Of a DNA stretch of 64,000 nucleotides, positions 23,224 to 34,251 are shown piece after piece. The DNA is from Chitinophagales bacterium. Lineage in GTDB: Bacteria; Bacteroidota; Bacteroidia; Chitinophagales; JADIYW01. The DNA is taken from contig JACJXT010000013.1 in the NCBI GenBank assembly GCA_020636535.1, positions 1-64,000 of the forward strand. Direction: 5' to 3'. The notes below the pieces were generated by a model that was given only the letters and a program-made list of their open reading frames with translations, searched no databases and had not been told where the DNA came from. Within the stretch, counting starts at the first letter, position 1. Each line of letters starts with the position of its first letter. The translations under genes and the position numbers were made by a program.

Positions 23224-24099
23224 CTATAACAATTGTTTTTTCCAAATGGAGATTGGTGTTGGTGTAGCATTAAATCCTTCGAAATAATTGGCGATGCTTT
23301 TTTTAGTGCTTCCACAAAAATTAAATATTTTTCCTTTTACTATGCTTTGTTGTATGAGTGTCCACAATAAAAAAGTTTTAGCACCACTGTTTTTAAATTC
23401 ATCGTTATAACCACCTAATATGTAATAAGTTGTAGTAGCATCTTTTAACAATAAAACGGAAGCATGTATTTGATGATTTTGATCTTTACAGTTCCAAATT
23501 TCTCCTCGTTGTGTTGTTCTTGTCCAACTAACTAGTTGATTAAATTGTTCTGCATCAACATCTAATGTAGTGTTCTGTCTGCTAAAAGTTTGCTTGATTA
23601 CATCGAAAGCAGTATTGACATTTTGTGCTGCTTCTATTACTAAGTTATTATTAATTGCTTTTTTTATATTTCGTTGATGGTTTTTTCTTATACTATATAA
23701 TTCAATATTTTTATTAATAATATAAGTACAATAATTTTCTTGTTTATACGCTAGTGCATTTAAGTCGACTAAATGATATTGTGGTAATAGTTTAAAATAG
23801 CTTTTTACTGTTTTAGGCAATTGTGCAAATAACTGATTGATGATTGCTGTTTCTTCATTAACATCGTACAATAAAAATGATTGATAGAAACTGAGTAATG
23901 GCAAATATATTCTTTTGGTTAATAGGTTTCCTTTAATAGCATAAGGTAAGACTGCTTTTAATTGACTGTTTTCTTCTACTAATACAACTTCCCAATCTTC
24001 TGCTACGATGTTTAAAAAATCTGGCAATAAAAAAATAGGTGTATTATTATAAATACTACTATTATTTAAGTACTCAATATATTTTTCTTTATTAGTCAA
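23224..24099 (-). CDS. FemAB/CelD-like acyltransferase-fold protein
   Basis: 291 aa. Double-GNAT pattern of the FemAB/acetyltransferase_6 group: WEVVLVEENSQLKAVLPYAIKG in the first half, and YSIRKNHQRNIKKAINNNLVIE, FDVIKQTFSRQ, EIWNCKDQNHQIHASVLLLKDATTTYYILGGYNDEFKNSGAKTFLLWTLIQQSIVKGKIFNFCGS in the second. Members attach amino acids or acyl groups in envelope or polysaccharide assembly; substrate unknown. Its start overlaps the end of the prolyl oligopeptidase gene by 8 bases, suggesting a two-gene operon. Confidence 0.7.
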   Translation of the reverse strand: MTNKEKYIEYLNNSSIYNNTPIFLLPDFLNIVAEDWEVVLVEENSQLKAVLPYAIKGNLLTKRIYLPLLSFYQSFLLYDVNEETAIINQLFAQLPKTVKSYFKLLPQYHLVDLNALAYKQENYCTYIINKNIELYSIRKNHQRNIKKAINNNLVIEAAQNVNTAFDVIKQTFSRQNTTLDVDAEQFNQLVSWTRTTQRGEIWNCKDQNHQIHASVLLLKDATTTYYILGGYNDEFKNSGAKTFLLWTLIQQSIVKGKIFNFCGSTKKSIANYFEGFNATPTPISIWKKQLL

Positions 24100-26251
24100 T
24101 AATTGGTTTTAGAGATTTTATACCTACATTCCAAAAAAAGAAACTCCAAATATCTACTTGTTCTTCTATAATTTTTGAAGTTGGTTTACCTGCACCATGT
24201 CCAGCATTTACACCAATTCTTATTAATACTGGATTTGGTGTATATTTTTTCGTAGCAACATTATCATTACAAGCTTGTAACTGTGCTGCAAATTTAAAGC
24301 TGTGTGCTGGTACTACTCTATCGTCATGATCGGCAGTGGTAACCAAAGTTGCTGGATATTTTGTATTTGGTTTTAAGTTATGATATGGCGAATATCCTTT
24401 TAAATATTCAAACATTTCTTTAGATTGTTCTGAACTTCCGTACTCTGGTACCCAACCCCAACCTATTGTAAATTGATGATATTTTAGCATATCCATTACG
24501 CCAACTGCTGGAAATGCTACTTTGAATAGCTCTGGTCTTTGTGTCATACAAGCACCAACTAGTAATCCGCCATTAGAGCCACCAGCAATTCCTAAATATT
24601 GCGAACTAGTATATCTGTTTTTAATTAAATATTCTGCTGCTGCAATAAAATCATCGAATACAGTTTGCTTTTTCATCAACATACCTGCTTGATGCCATTC
24701 TTCGCCATACTCGCCTCCTCCTCTTAAATTTGGCATTGCAAATACGCCACCATTTTCTAGCAATAAAAATCTTGATGAACTAAAACCTGGTGTCATACTA
24801 ATATTAAATCCACCATAAGCATATAAATAAGTTGGATTTTTCTTATTGAGTGCTAATCCTTTTTTGTGTACAATAAACATAGACACTTTGGTTCCGTCGT
24901 GCGATTTATACCATTCTTGTTTTACTTCATAATCGTTTGGATTAAAAGTCAATTCTGGTTTAAAGAACAAATCAGAATAACCAGTTGATGTATTAATAGT
25001 AAATATAGATTTTGGATATATAAATGAAGTAAAGCTATAGAAAATTGTTTTATCTGTTTTTTTACTTGCAAATAACTCTGTAGTGCCAATAGTTGGTAAT
25101 GCAATGGCTTGTTTGTTCTTTCCATCTAAATCGAAACTATACAACTGATTGCTAGCATTTTCTAAGTATTGTGCATAATATTTTCCGTTGGCAATAACTA
25201 CTTTTTCTAGCAGTCCTGTTTTACTTTCGGCAATAATATCTTTCCAACTTTTAGGATTATTGTTGTTTGGATCAACGCTTATCAGTCTGTATTTAGGTGC
25301 ATCAATATCAGTAAAAACAATAAATTTGCCATTTTGTACATCAATAACTCTACTCTTATTATCAAAACCTGTAAATAATGGTTTAAAGTTCCAACCTTCT
25401 TCAGTTGTTTTTTTATAATAAGTTTCAAATCCATTTGTTCCAGAAGATTTATACAATATTAAATACTGCTCATCTTCGGTTACTTCTAATGAATGAAACA
25501 ACAATGGATTATCATCTTTATGTACCAATACATCATTGTCTTGCGAATCGCCTAGCTGATGATAGTACACGCTATGATTTTCGTTGGCAGCAGACAACTC
25601 TTTTCCTGCTTCTGGTTTTGGATAACGAGAATAAAAGAAACCGTTTTTGTACCACGCTGCATCTGAAAATTTCACCCATTCTAATTTATCGTTTAATGGT
25701 TTTTTAGTAGCAATATCATAAACAATGATGTTAGACCAATCGCTACCAGCTTTATGCACTACGATAGCAATGTACTGATTATTTGATGAAGCACCAGACA
25801 ACTCAAAAGTGGTTAGTCCGTTTGGATCTTCTTTTTCTGGATCGATGAACACTTCTGGCGTAGCATTAAGTCCGTTTTGTATATAAATTGTAGCTTGATT
25901 TTTAAGCCCTTCTTGCTTAGAAAAGAAAAAATAATTGCCCACTTTTTGTGGTGATGACAACTTGGTATAGTTGTACATTTCTTTATACCTTTCTTTGAGT
26001 TGATTACGATAAGGAATGCTTTCTAAATATTGTGTAGTGACTTTATTTTCTGCTTCTACCCATGCTTTTGTTGCTGGAGCATTGTCGTCTTCTAACCATT
26101 GGTAATTGTCGATTATTGTAGTACCGAAATAAACATCTTCGTGTGGAATTTTTTCTGTATTTGGATATTGTATTGGTACAAATACTGATTTTTTCTTAGC
26201 AAATAAATTCATTGCAATTATTAAAAATGATAATAATACATATTTATTCAT
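24092..26251 (-). CDS. Prolyl oligopeptidase (peptidase S9A)
   Basis: 719 aa with a signal peptide (YVLLSFLIIAMNLFAKK). The N-terminal propeller begins with the family segment DVYFGTTIIDNYQWLEDDNAPATKAWVEAEN. The catalytic domain carries the nucleophile in GGSNGGLLVGACMTQRPELF (around residue 557), the Asp in TTADHDDRVVP and the His in NAGHGAGKPTSK. Length and order match periplasmic prolyl oligopeptidases, which cut short peptides after proline. Probably periplasmic peptide degradation. Confidence 0.95.
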   Translation of the reverse strand: MNKYVLLSFLIIAMNLFAKKKSVFVPIQYPNTEKIPHEDVYFGTTIIDNYQWLEDDNAPATKAWVEAENKVTTQYLESIPYRNQLKERYKEMYNYTKLSSPQKVGNYFFFSKQEGLKNQATIYIQNGLNATPEVFIDPEKEDPNGLTTFELSGASSNNQYIAIVVHKAGSDWSNIIVYDIATKKPLNDKLEWVKFSDAAWYKNGFFYSRYPKPEAGKELSAANENHSVYYHQLGDSQDNDVLVHKDDNPLLFHSLEVTEDEQYLILYKSSGTNGFETYYKKTTEEGWNFKPLFTGFDNKSRVIDVQNGKFIVFTDIDAPKYRLISVDPNNNNPKSWKDIIAESKTGLLEKVVIANGKYYAQYLENASNQLYSFDLDGKNKQAIALPTIGTTELFASKKTDKTIFYSFTSFIYPKSIFTINTSTGYSDLFFKPELTFNPNDYEVKQEWYKSHDGTKVSMFIVHKKGLALNKKNPTYLYAYGGFNISMTPGFSSSRFLLLENGGVFAMPNLRGGGEYGEEWHQAGMLMKKQTVFDDFIAAAEYLIKNRYTSSQYLGIAGGSNGGLLVGACMTQRPELFKVAFPAVGVMDMLKYHQFTIGWGWVPEYGSSEQSKEMFEYLKGYSPYHNLKPNTKYPATLVTTADHDDRVVPAHSFKFAAQLQACNDNVATKKYTPNPVLIRIGVNAGHGAGKPTSKIIEEQVDIWSFFFWNVGIKSLKPIID

Positions 26252-26336
26252 TTTAGTTATATATTTTAATTATAGATTCCATAAGTTTCTCGTCCTTCGA
26301 AATTACGGAATGACGATTTAAACTAATACTTATATT

Positions 26337-26741
26337 TTAAGGTTGTTTAATTTTTTCTTCTATTACAAAGCTTGATGGAAAATATGGTTTTACTTGTTTT
26401 AAAAAGTTTTGTGCTTCTTTAGTTGTAGCAAAAGTACCTGCTCTTAATTTAAAGTTTGGTGATTGGTAGCTCATGAAAGTTTCTATACCAGGAAATCTAG
26501 CAGAGAATTCTTTTTTTGCATTAAATACTTCGTCTCTGTTAGTTGCTTGAAAAACATGTACTCTAATTAATTTTTCTGCTACTGTTTTTTTATAGCGATA
26601 AAATTTTTCTAGTACATCTACTCTTGGATCTTTAAATATAATAATATTATTGTCATACATATTATTTACTAAAGTATCGTTTTGTGCTTGTACTTTTATA
26701 GTAATGAGCGTAATTACAATTAATAAAAATAAGTTTCTCAT
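26337..26741 (-). CDS. Secreted SPOR-domain protein
   Basis: 134 aa. A signal peptide ends at VQAQ. The C-terminal part (about residues 55-130) has the SPOR pattern: IRVHVFQATNRDEVFNAKKEFSARFPG, then NFKLRAGTFATTKEAQNFLKQVKPYFPSSFVIEEKI, with the typical VG.F/AGTF and VIEEKI strands. SPOR domains bind glycan strands stripped of stem peptides at division sites. It lies 3 bp downstream of the secA stop and may be co-transcribed with secA. Confidence 0.8.
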   Translation of the reverse strand: MRNLFLLIVITLITIKVQAQNDTLVNNMYDNNIIIFKDPRVDVLEKFYRYKKTVAEKLIRVHVFQATNRDEVFNAKKEFSARFPGIETFMSYQSPNFKLRAGTFATTKEAQNFLKQVKPYFPSSFVIEEKIKQP

Positions 26742-26744
26742 ATA

Positions 26745-29700
26745 TTATACATTTTTACCATGACAATGTTTGTATTTCTTACCACTTCCACATGGACACA
26801 AATCGTTTCTTCCAACTTTTGCTTCTGCTCTTACTACTGTTTGCTGTTTTTCATGTTGTGTATTGGTATCTGCACCTTCGTTAGTATTACCTAATTCTCC
26901 GCCTCTACTTTCGTTAGTTTTTTCTTTCACTCTTCTTTTTTGATGTTCTTTTACTTCATCAGAACTTTGTACATCTATATGTCCTTTTAGCAAGAAAGCA
27001 GTTACATCTTTATTGACTTCGCTCAACATCTTTTTGAACAATTCAAATGCTTCTAATTTATAGATTACTAATGGATCTTTTTGTTCGTGAACTGCCATTT
27101 GAACAGACTGTTTTAAGTCGTCCATTTGTCTTAGATGATCTTTCCAATGATGATCCATGAACGCCAAAATAATATTTTGCTCAAAAGTTTTAATGACTTC
27201 TTTGCCTCCACTTTGATAACATTTTTCTAGTGGTGCAATAATGTTGATGTTCTTTTTATTATCGGTAAACGGAATTACAATTCGTTTAAACTCTTTGCCT
27301 CTGTTTTCGTAAACATCTTTAATAACTGGATAAGCTTTATTGATGATTCTTTCAGATTTTTGATTGTAAGCTTCCATTACTTCGGTATATAATTTACCTG
27401 TTAACTCTTGAACATTTTTAGTTTTTAAATGCTCTTGATTGATAATAGATTCTATACCAAAATTTTGAATAGTATTTAAATTAAACTGTTCTATATTTTG
27501 TGTATTTTTTGCTTGGATACAAATTTCCTCACATAAATCGTAGAACATATTGATTAAATCGAATGTAATTCTTTCACCATCTAATGCATGTTGTCTTCTT
27601 TTATAGATTACTTCTCTTTGTGCATTCATTACATCATCATACTCTAGTAATCGCTTACGAATACCAAAGTTGTTTTCTTCTACTTTTTTCTGAGCTCTTT
27701 CTACTGAGTTAGAAATCCACTTGTGCTGAATTACATCACCTTCTTTGAAACCCATTCTATCCATCATGCTTGCTAGTTTTTCGTTAGCAAACAAACGCAT
27801 TAAATCGTCTTCTAAAGAAATATAAAAAATAGAAGAACCTGGATCACCTTGACGACCAGCACGACCACGCAACTGTCTATCAACTCTACGAGAATCGTGT
27901 CTTTCTGAACCAATAATTGCCAAACCACCACTTTCTTTAACACCAGCACTTAATTTAATATCGGTACCTCTACCAGCCATATTGGTAGCAATAGTTACCT
28001 GACCAGCTTTACCAGCTTCTGCAACTATATCTGCTTCTCGTTGATGCTGTTTTGCATTTAATACATTGTGTTTAATGCCTTTTTTATTTAACAAATCGCT
28101 CAGTTTTTCAGATACTTCTACATTGGTTGTACCAACAAGAATTGGTCTGCCTTGATTTTGATAATCTATGATTTTAGCAATAATTGCTTCGTATTTTTCT
28201 TTTTTAGTTTTGTAAATTAAATCGTCAATGTCATCTCTAGCAATTGGTTTATTAGTTGGAATAACCACTGTATCTAACTTATAGATTTCCCAAAACTCAG
28301 TTGCTTCAGTTTCGGCAGTACCTGTCATACCTGACAATTTGTGATACATTCTAAAGAAATTTTGTAGTGTAACCGTAGCAAAAGTTTGAGTTGCTGCTTC
28401 TACTTTTACATTTTCTTTAGCTTCTATTGCTTGGTGCAAACCATCGGAATATCTACGACCATCCATGATACGACCTGTTTGCTCATCTACAATTTTCACT
28501 TTATCTTCAATCACTACATACTCTATATCTTTTTCGAACAAACAATATGCTTTTAATAACTGATTTAAAGTATGTACTCTTTCTCCTCTTAAAGAAAAAT
28601 CGCTCATGGCTTCGTTTTTCTTTTCTAGTTTTTGAGTTTCGTCTAATGATTTATCGTTATCAATTTCTGCCAAAATAGCACCTATGTCTGGCATAACAAA
28701 TAAATCGTGTTCCTCTCCTGTATTAGTAATTAAGTCTAAACCTTTTTCTGTAAGATTAATTTGGTTGTTTTTTTCATCGATTACAAAGTACAATTCTTGA
28801 TCTACCAAATGCATATGCTTTTCTTGCTCTGCCATGTATTTGTTTTCTGTCTTAAGCAAGATTTGTTTGATACCTGTTTCGCTTAAATATTTAATTAAAG
28901 CACCTGTTTTAGGTAAACCTCTGTGAGCTCTAAGCAAAGCCATTCCGCCTTCGCCTTCACTAGTTCCTGTTTTTCCTTCTGCTATTAGCTTTTTAGCATC
29001 TGCCAAGAACTGTGTACATACTTTTCGTTGTGCATTAACTATTCTTTCAATTCTTGGTTTTAATTGATAGTACATCTGCTCATCGCCTTTTGGAACTGGT
29101 CCTGAAATAATTAATGGTGTTCTTGCATCATCAATTAATACAGAATCGACCTCATCTATCATTGCAAAATGTAGTTTTCGTTGTACCTGTTCGTCTGCAT
29201 CTCTTACCATATTATCTCTTAGATAATCGAAACCAAACTCATTGTTTGTTCCATAAGTAATATCTGCTAAGTATGCTTTTTTTCTACCTTCAGAATGTGG
29301 TTCGTGCTTGTCGATACAATCTACTGTAATGCCTAAGAAATTAAACAAAGGTGCATTCCACTCGCTATCTCTTTTTGCCAAATAGTCGTTTACCGTAACC
29401 AAATGTACACCACAACTGGCTAGTGCATTTAAGTATGCTGGCAAAGTAGAAACGAGTGTTTTACCTTCACCTGTTGCCATTTCGGCAATTTTTCCTTGAT
29501 GTAAAATAATACCACCAATTAATTGTACATCGTAATGCAACATATTCCACTGAATTTCATTTCCAGCAGCCAACCATTTGTTAGCATAATGTACTTTATC
29601 TCCATTTATAGTAATGTGTGGATGTTTTACAGATAAATCTCTATCTAGTTGAGTAGCCGTAGCTGTAAGCCCGTTGCTATCGCAAAATCTCCTAGAAGTT

Positions 29701-30059
29701 TCTTTAACCACAGCAAAAGCTTCTGGCAAAATTTCTATTAATATTTCTTCTAGTGCTTCGTCTCTATCTTTTTTGAGTTGATCAATCTTATGAAAGATTT
29801 GGTCTTTCTCTTCTAATTCTGTTTCTGGATTTTCGGCTTGCTCTGACAAAGATTTAATTTGTGCATCGTGTTCTGACACATAATGCATAATTCTATTTCT
29901 AAACTCTTGTGTTTTTCCTCTTAACTCATCATTAGAAATATTCGTTAATTGTTCAAATTGACTGTTAATTTGGTCTACTAATGGTAAAACTGCTTTGATG
30001 TCTCTTGATGATTTGCTTCCAAAAATCTTTGAAATGCCTTTGCTTAGTATATCTAACAT
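26745..30059 (-). CDS. secA: Preprotein translocase ATPase SecA
   Basis: 1104 aa; long compared with about 900 in proteobacteria but usual for Bacteroidota. Walker A MATGEGKTLVS near residue 195, DEAD-type MIDEVDSVLIDDARTPLIISGP, motif VTIATNMAGRGTDIKL, and RQLRGRAGRQGDPGSS. The C terminus has the zinc-binding SEC-C sequence RNDLCPCGSGKKYKHCHG, used for SecB or ribosome contact. It drives export of unfolded proteins through SecYEG. An extra helical stretch after the second Walker region (about residues 330-430) accounts for most of the added length. Confidence 0.98.
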   Translation of the reverse strand: MLDILSKGISKIFGSKSSRDIKAVLPLVDQINSQFEQLTNISNDELRGKTQEFRNRIMHYVSEHDAQIKSLSEQAENPETELEEKDQIFHKIDQLKKDRDEALEEILIEILPEAFAVVKETSRRFCDSNGLTATATQLDRDLSVKHPHITINGDKVHYANKWLAAGNEIQWNMLHYDVQLIGGIILHQGKIAEMATGEGKTLVSTLPAYLNALASCGVHLVTVNDYLAKRDSEWNAPLFNFLGITVDCIDKHEPHSEGRKKAYLADITYGTNNEFGFDYLRDNMVRDADEQVQRKLHFAMIDEVDSVLIDDARTPLIISGPVPKGDEQMYYQLKPRIERIVNAQRKVCTQFLADAKKLIAEGKTGTSEGEGGMALLRAHRGLPKTGALIKYLSETGIKQILLKTENKYMAEQEKHMHLVDQELYFVIDEKNNQINLTEKGLDLITNTGEEHDLFVMPDIGAILAEIDNDKSLDETQKLEKKNEAMSDFSLRGERVHTLNQLLKAYCLFEKDIEYVVIEDKVKIVDEQTGRIMDGRRYSDGLHQAIEAKENVKVEAATQTFATVTLQNFFRMYHKLSGMTGTAETEATEFWEIYKLDTVVIPTNKPIARDDIDDLIYKTKKEKYEAIIAKIIDYQNQGRPILVGTTNVEVSEKLSDLLNKKGIKHNVLNAKQHQREADIVAEAGKAGQVTIATNMAGRGTDIKLSAGVKESGGLAIIGSERHDSRRVDRQLRGRAGRQGDPGSSIFYISLEDDLMRLFANEKLASMMDRMGFKEGDVIQHKWISNSVERAQKKVEENNFGIRKRLLEYDDVMNAQREVIYKRRQHALDGERITFDLINMFYDLCEEICIQAKNTQNIEQFNLNTIQNFGIESIINQEHLKTKNVQELTGKLYTEVMEAYNQKSERIINKAYPVIKDVYENRGKEFKRIVIPFTDNKKNINIIAPLEKCYQSGGKEVIKTFEQNIILAFMDHHWKDHLRQMDDLKQSVQMAVHEQKDPLVIYKLEAFELFKKMLSEVNKDVTAFLLKGHIDVQSSDEVKEHQKRRVKEKTNESRGGELGNTNEGADTNTQHEKQQTVVRAEAKVGRNDLCPCGSGKKYKHCHGKNV

Positions 30060-30272
30060 AAAAATGTTGCTTTAATTGTTTTTTGCAAATTTACGATTTC
30101 TTATTTTATTGAATTAATAATAAAACTAATTTTAGTTAAGCTGTGCAAAAAATATGCCCAAGACAAAATGACTGGTTGTTTAAATGAAAATGTGATTCGT
30201 GAAATAGACTGTGTACAAGTATGGAAAAAGATGTTGCAATAAATTCAGCATGAAAAGTAAAACTAAATAGAA

Positions 30273-30280
30273 TATCTTTG
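30273..30280 (+). promoter_or_regulatory. Bacteroidota -7 element immediately upstream of purD
   Basis: TATCTTTG fits TAnnTTTG and ends only 4 bases before the purD ATG. If this is the active promoter, transcription would start at or near the ATG, leaving almost no leader. Confidence 0.55.
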
Positions 30281-30284
30281 CACC

Positions 30285-31556
30285 ATGAATATTTTAATTA
30301 TTGGTTCTGGTGGTAGAGAACATGCTATAGCTCAAAAAATTAGTGAAAGTAAACAGACTGAAAAATTATTTATAAGCCCCGGAAATATTGGTACAGCATT
30401 AGTTGGCACTAATATTGAGTTGAAAAATTTTGAGGCAATCGGTCATTTTTGTATTCAGGAAGATATCAATATGGTTGTAGTTGGACCAGAAACTCCATTA
30501 GTAGATGGTATTTACGATTATTTTGTCAATAATACTTCTCTACAACATATTAGTGTAATTGGTCCTTCGCAACAAGGAGCAATGTTAGAAGGCAGTAAAT
30601 CTTTTTGTAAGTCTTTTTTAATAAGACACCATATACCAACTGCTGCTTATATAGAAGTTAATAAAAATAATCTTGAAGCAGGATTAACCTTTTTAGACTC
30701 ACAACAAGCACCATATGTTTTAAAAGCAGATGGTTTAGCAGCTGGAAAAGGTGTTTTAATTTGTAGTACACTTGATGAAGCCAAAACTGAATTGCAAAAT
30801 ATGCTTTCTGGTAAATTTGGTAGTGCTAGTGAAAAAGTAGTGATAGAAGAATTTATGAATGGTATTGAGTTTTCGGTTTTTGTACTAAGCGATGGTAATA
30901 ACTATAAAATTTTACCTATTGCGAAAGACTACAAACGCATTGGTGAACAAGATACTGGTTTAAATACTGGAGGAATGGGTGCCGTTTCACCACCACCATT
31001 TGTTACAGAAGCTATTATGCAAGATGTAGAACAACAAATTATTATTCCAACTATTAATGGTCTTAAAAAAGACAATATCACTTATAAAGGTTTTATTTAT
31101 ATTGGATTGATGCTTAGCAAAGACAATGTTGCTAAAGTTGTAGAATACAATTGTAGAATGGGTGATCCTGAAACACAAGCTGTTTTTCCTAGAATTACAA
31201 GTGATGTTGTGAATTTATTTGATGCTGTTGGAAATGGCAATTTAAACGAAGTCGAATTATCTATTAGTGATGAAGCAGCAGTGACTGTAATTTTAGCAAG
31301 TGATGGATATCCTGAAGCATTTGAAAAAGGAAATGTGATTACTAATACAACTACTGTTGAAGATGCATTTGTTTTTCATGCTGGAACTGCTTTAAACGAA
31401 CAAGGTGAATTAATAAATAATGGTGGTAGAGTTATAGCCGTTACTGCATTAGATAATGATTGGCAAGTTGCACTAGCCAAAGCCAATAATGCTGCTACAC
31501 ATATTGACTATAAAAATAAATATTATAGAAAAGATATTGGTTTTGATTTGAAGTAA
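30285..31556 (+). CDS. purD: Phosphoribosylamine-glycine ligase
   Basis: 423 aa, the usual length. The N-terminal strand ILIIGSGGREHAIAQKI, the ATP-grasp region YVLKADGLAAGKGVLIC, GIEFSVFVLSDGNNYKILPIAKDYKRIGEQDTGLNTGGMGAVSPPPF and FIYIGLMLSKDNVAKVVEYNCRMGDPETQ are all diagnostic. It makes glycinamide ribonucleotide, the second step of purine synthesis. Stand-alone gene between divergent secA and the convergent acetyltransferase gene, with only 8 bp to the latter. Confidence 0.97.
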   Translation: MNILIIGSGGREHAIAQKISESKQTEKLFISPGNIGTALVGTNIELKNFEAIGHFCIQEDINMVVVGPETPLVDGIYDYFVNNTSLQHISVIGPSQQGAMLEGSKSFCKSFLIRHHIPTAAYIEVNKNNLEAGLTFLDSQQAPYVLKADGLAAGKGVLICSTLDEAKTELQNMLSGKFGSASEKVVIEEFMNGIEFSVFVLSDGNNYKILPIAKDYKRIGEQDTGLNTGGMGAVSPPPFVTEAIMQDVEQQIIIPTINGLKKDNITYKGFIYIGLMLSKDNVAKVVEYNCRMGDPETQAVFPRITSDVVNLFDAVGNGNLNEVELSISDEAAVTVILASDGYPEAFEKGNVITNTTTVEDAFVFHAGTALNEQGELINNGGRVIAVTALDNDWQVALAKANNAATHIDYKNKYYRKDIGFDLK

Positions 31557-31564
31557 AATGCGAA

Positions 31565-32113
31565 CTATTTAAAATTACTATTTTTTATCCCATAACAAAT
31601 ACATTCTTCATAATTTGGATATTCTTTTAGTAATGGATGTTTAAAATATCCCAATTTTGTCATGCCTATTTTTCTCATCACATTTTCAGATTTAGTATTA
31701 TTAATAGTACAAGTAGCAATAACTTTATCTAGTTGAAGTGTTGTAAATGCATATTCTAAACATCTTGTTGCACCTTCGGTAGCGTAACCTTTGTTCCATG
31801 CATTTTTTTTGAGTCGCCAACCAATATCTGTTGCTGGTGTAAATTCACTGGTATAGCTTTGAAAAGCCAATCCAATAAAACCAATAAATTCTCCAGTATC
31901 TAAAACATCAGTAGCAAAATAAGTATAGCCATATTTTTCATAGTGGTCTTGAAATCTTGTAATCATGGCTTTAGTTTCTTCTTTGGTATGTGTATTAGGA
32001 AAATGCTGCATTACTTCCATATTTGCATTTAAAGCAGCAAAAGCAGCAATATCTTCTTTGCTCCAATTTCTAAATCCAAGTCGCTCTGATGTAAAGATGT
32101 AGTTATTTTTCAT
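31565..32113 (-). CDS. GNAT acetyltransferase (RimJ/RimL-like)
   Basis: 182 aa. Acetyltransf_3 pattern: FTSERLGFRNWSKEDIAAFAALNANMEVMQHFPN, GEFIGFIGLAFQ, IGWRLKKNAWNKGYATEGATRCLEYAFTTLQLDKVIATCTINNTKSENVMRKIGMTKLGYFKHPLLKEYPNYEECICYGI, with the acetyl-CoA loop KGYATEG. Such enzymes acetylate N termini, amino acids or small molecules; substrate not predictable. Confidence 0.85.
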   Translation of the reverse strand: MKNNYIFTSERLGFRNWSKEDIAAFAALNANMEVMQHFPNTHTKEETKAMITRFQDHYEKYGYTYFATDVLDTGEFIGFIGLAFQSYTSEFTPATDIGWRLKKNAWNKGYATEGATRCLEYAFTTLQLDKVIATCTINNTKSENVMRKIGMTKLGYFKHPLLKEYPNYEECICYGIKNSNFK

Positions 32114-32227
32114 TTAAGAACTATTTTATGTTTACTTAGATAAAGCAAGTTATCACTTAGATATTCTCCGTTTCATTACACTACACGCAAAATATACTTT
32201 TTTAAAAACAATCTTAATACTAGTAAT

Positions 32228-33244
32228 TTACGAAGAGCTTTTCACTACATCTATAAAGTGTTGTACTTTTTTATAATCTACATCTGGATATACACCATGA
32301 CCTAAGTTACAAATATACTGCTGTGTTCCAAACTGTTCTATCATACGGTGTGTATGTTTAGTGATACTAGCTTCATCTGCATATAAAACACAAGGATCTA
32401 AATTGCCTTGTAATGTTTTATTAGGTGCTACTGCTTTACAATGTGCAATATCCATCGTCCAATCTAAGCCAATAACACTACAATTGGTTTTTGCAAAATC
32501 AGCTATAATATAATGAGCATCTTTTGCAAATAGAGTAACAGGAACTTCAGTTATAGCATCTGTAATGCGCTGCATATAAGGAAGTGCAAATTCAGTATAT
32601 TGTTCTTTGCCTAACACACCTGCCCAACTATCAAAAATTTGTAGCATATTGGCACCAGCGGCTACTTGTGCTTTTAAATATTGTATGGTTGCTGTAGTAA
32701 TTTTATCTAGTAATTGATGTGCTAACGATGGATTGACATATAACATTTTCTTGGCTTCTGAAAATGTTTTACTGCCTTTGCCTTCAATCATATAAGCAAA
32801 GATAGTCCAAGGTGCACCAGCAAATCCAATTAAAGGCACACGATTAGCTAATTCTTGTTTGGTGATTTTAATGCCATCAAAAACATATTGTAATGTTTGA
32901 CACACTTCTGTAGTTAAATTATCTACATCGCTTTTTTGTTGAATGGTTTTAGGAAAGAAAGGTCCTTTGCTTTCTACCATTTCGTAGTTTAAACCCATTG
33001 CTTCTGGAATCACCAAAATATCAGAAAAAATAATAGCTGCATCTACCTCTAATCTATCAACAGGTTGTATGGTAACTTCTGCTACCAATTCTGGATTTTT
33101 TACGAGTGCTTTAAATCCGTTTACACTTGCTCTGACCTGTCTGTATTCTGGTAAGATTCTGCCAGCTTGTCGCATTAACCAAATCGGAATTCTTTCTACT
33201 TTTTCGCCTTTTGCAGCTCTTAAAATTAAATCATTTTTCAACAT
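32228..33244 (-). CDS. hemE: Uroporphyrinogen decarboxylase
   Basis: 338 aa from [10 protein letters not shown], the family's usual start; an upstream in-frame ATG at 33316 would add a poorly supported hydrophobic lead. Signature [20 protein letters not shown] carries the conserved arginines, with [26 protein letters not shown] and [12 protein letters not shown] further on. It decarboxylates uroporphyrinogen III to coproporphyrinogen III in heme synthesis. Divergent from ftsE with about 50 bp between starts. Confidence 0.97.
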   Translation of the reverse strand: MLKNDLILRAAKGEKVERIPIWLMRQAGRILPEYRQVRASVNGFKALVKNPELVAEVTIQPVDRLEVDAAIIFSDILVIPEAMGLNYEMVESKGPFFPKTIQQKSDVDNLTTEVCQTLQYVFDGIKITKQELANRVPLIGFAGAPWTIFAYMIEGKGSKTFSEAKKMLYVNPSLAHQLLDKITTATIQYLKAQVAAGANMLQIFDSWAGVLGKEQYTEFALPYMQRITDAITEVPVTLFAKDAHYIIADFAKTNCSVIGLDWTMDIAHCKAVAPNKTLQGNLDPCVLYADEASITKHTHRMIEQFGTQQYICNLGHGVYPDVDYKKVQHFIDVVKSSS

Positions 33245-33293
33245 GGTATGCAAAAGTAAATAAAAGAACAATGAATTATTCATTATTTTCGTT

Positions 33294-34031
33294 ATGAATA
33301 TAAAAAGATTATCCATGATGGAAGCCGATGTGTCTGTAATTAAACCAACGATTATACAAATAAAAGATGCTGCTATTTTTCAAAATAAGCATTTGGTACT
33401 AGATGATGTTAATTTTGAAGCTAGAGTTGGCGATTTTATTTATTTGGTTGGAAGAACTGGACAAGGTAAAAGTAGTTTATTAAAGACTTTATACGGCGAT
33501 TTGCCTTTACAAAAAGGTGATGGTATGGTTTGTGGCTATGATTTAAAACAATTAAACAAAAAGACGATTCCTTTTTTTAGAAGAAAAATTGGTATAGTAT
33601 TTCAAGATTTTCAATTATTACAAGATAGAACTATATATGATAATTTATCCTTTGTTTTAAAAGCAGTTGGAATTACTAGCGAACCTATTATTAAACAAAA
33701 GATAGATGAAGCATTGACTTTAGTAAAGTTGCCACACAAAGAACAAAATTATCCATCGCAATTATCTGGTGGCGAACAACAAAGAATTGCTATTGCACGA
33801 GCATTAATTAATCATCCAGAATTAATTTTAGCAGATGAACCTACTGGAAATTTAGATCCAGAGACTTCTGATGAAATTATGGAACTATTTTATAATATTT
33901 TTAAAGAACAACAAACGCCAGTAGTTATGGCAACACATAATTACCAGTTAATAGAAAAATTTAAAGGTATTATTTACATGTGTGCAAACGGAATTGTAAG
34001 CAAAGATGAAAGTTATGTTGTAGTAAAATAA
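33294..34031 (+). CDS. ftsE: Cell-division ABC ATPase FtsE
   Basis: 245 aa. Walker [35 protein letters not shown], signature [15 protein letters not shown], Walker [13 protein letters not shown] and H-loop MATHN. The Q-loop and lengths match FtsE, which with FtsX controls cell-wall hydrolases at the septum. No ftsX is adjacent, which is common in this phylum. Translation may start at the ATG at 33294 or 33315; the former keeps a short basic lead. Confidence 0.88.
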   Translation: MNIKRLSMMEADVSVIKPTIIQIKDAAIFQNKHLVLDDVNFEARVGDFIYLVGRTGQGKSSLLKTLYGDLPLQKGDGMVCGYDLKQLNKKTIPFFRRKIGIVFQDFQLLQDRTIYDNLSFVLKAVGITSEPIIKQKIDEALTLVKLPHKEQNYPSQLSGGEQQRIAIARALINHPELILADEPTGNLDPETSDEIMELFYNIFKEQQTPVVMATHNYQLIEKFKGIIYMCANGIVSKDESYVVVK

Positions 34032-34251
34032 AGATTTTTAGATTGTAGACAATTCTTATGCTAATGATAAGAGCAACATATTAATTTATATTTACTAGAA
34101 TTAAAATAGAGATGCTCAAACAAGTTCAGTAAGACGAGTGCAAAGAAAGTTTTATTCTATAGAAACTAGATTACTTCATTTTTGTTCATGCTTCACAAAA
34201 ATTCGTAATGACGATTCTGTTGGAGATGTTTTGGTTTGTTGTCTAAGTAGA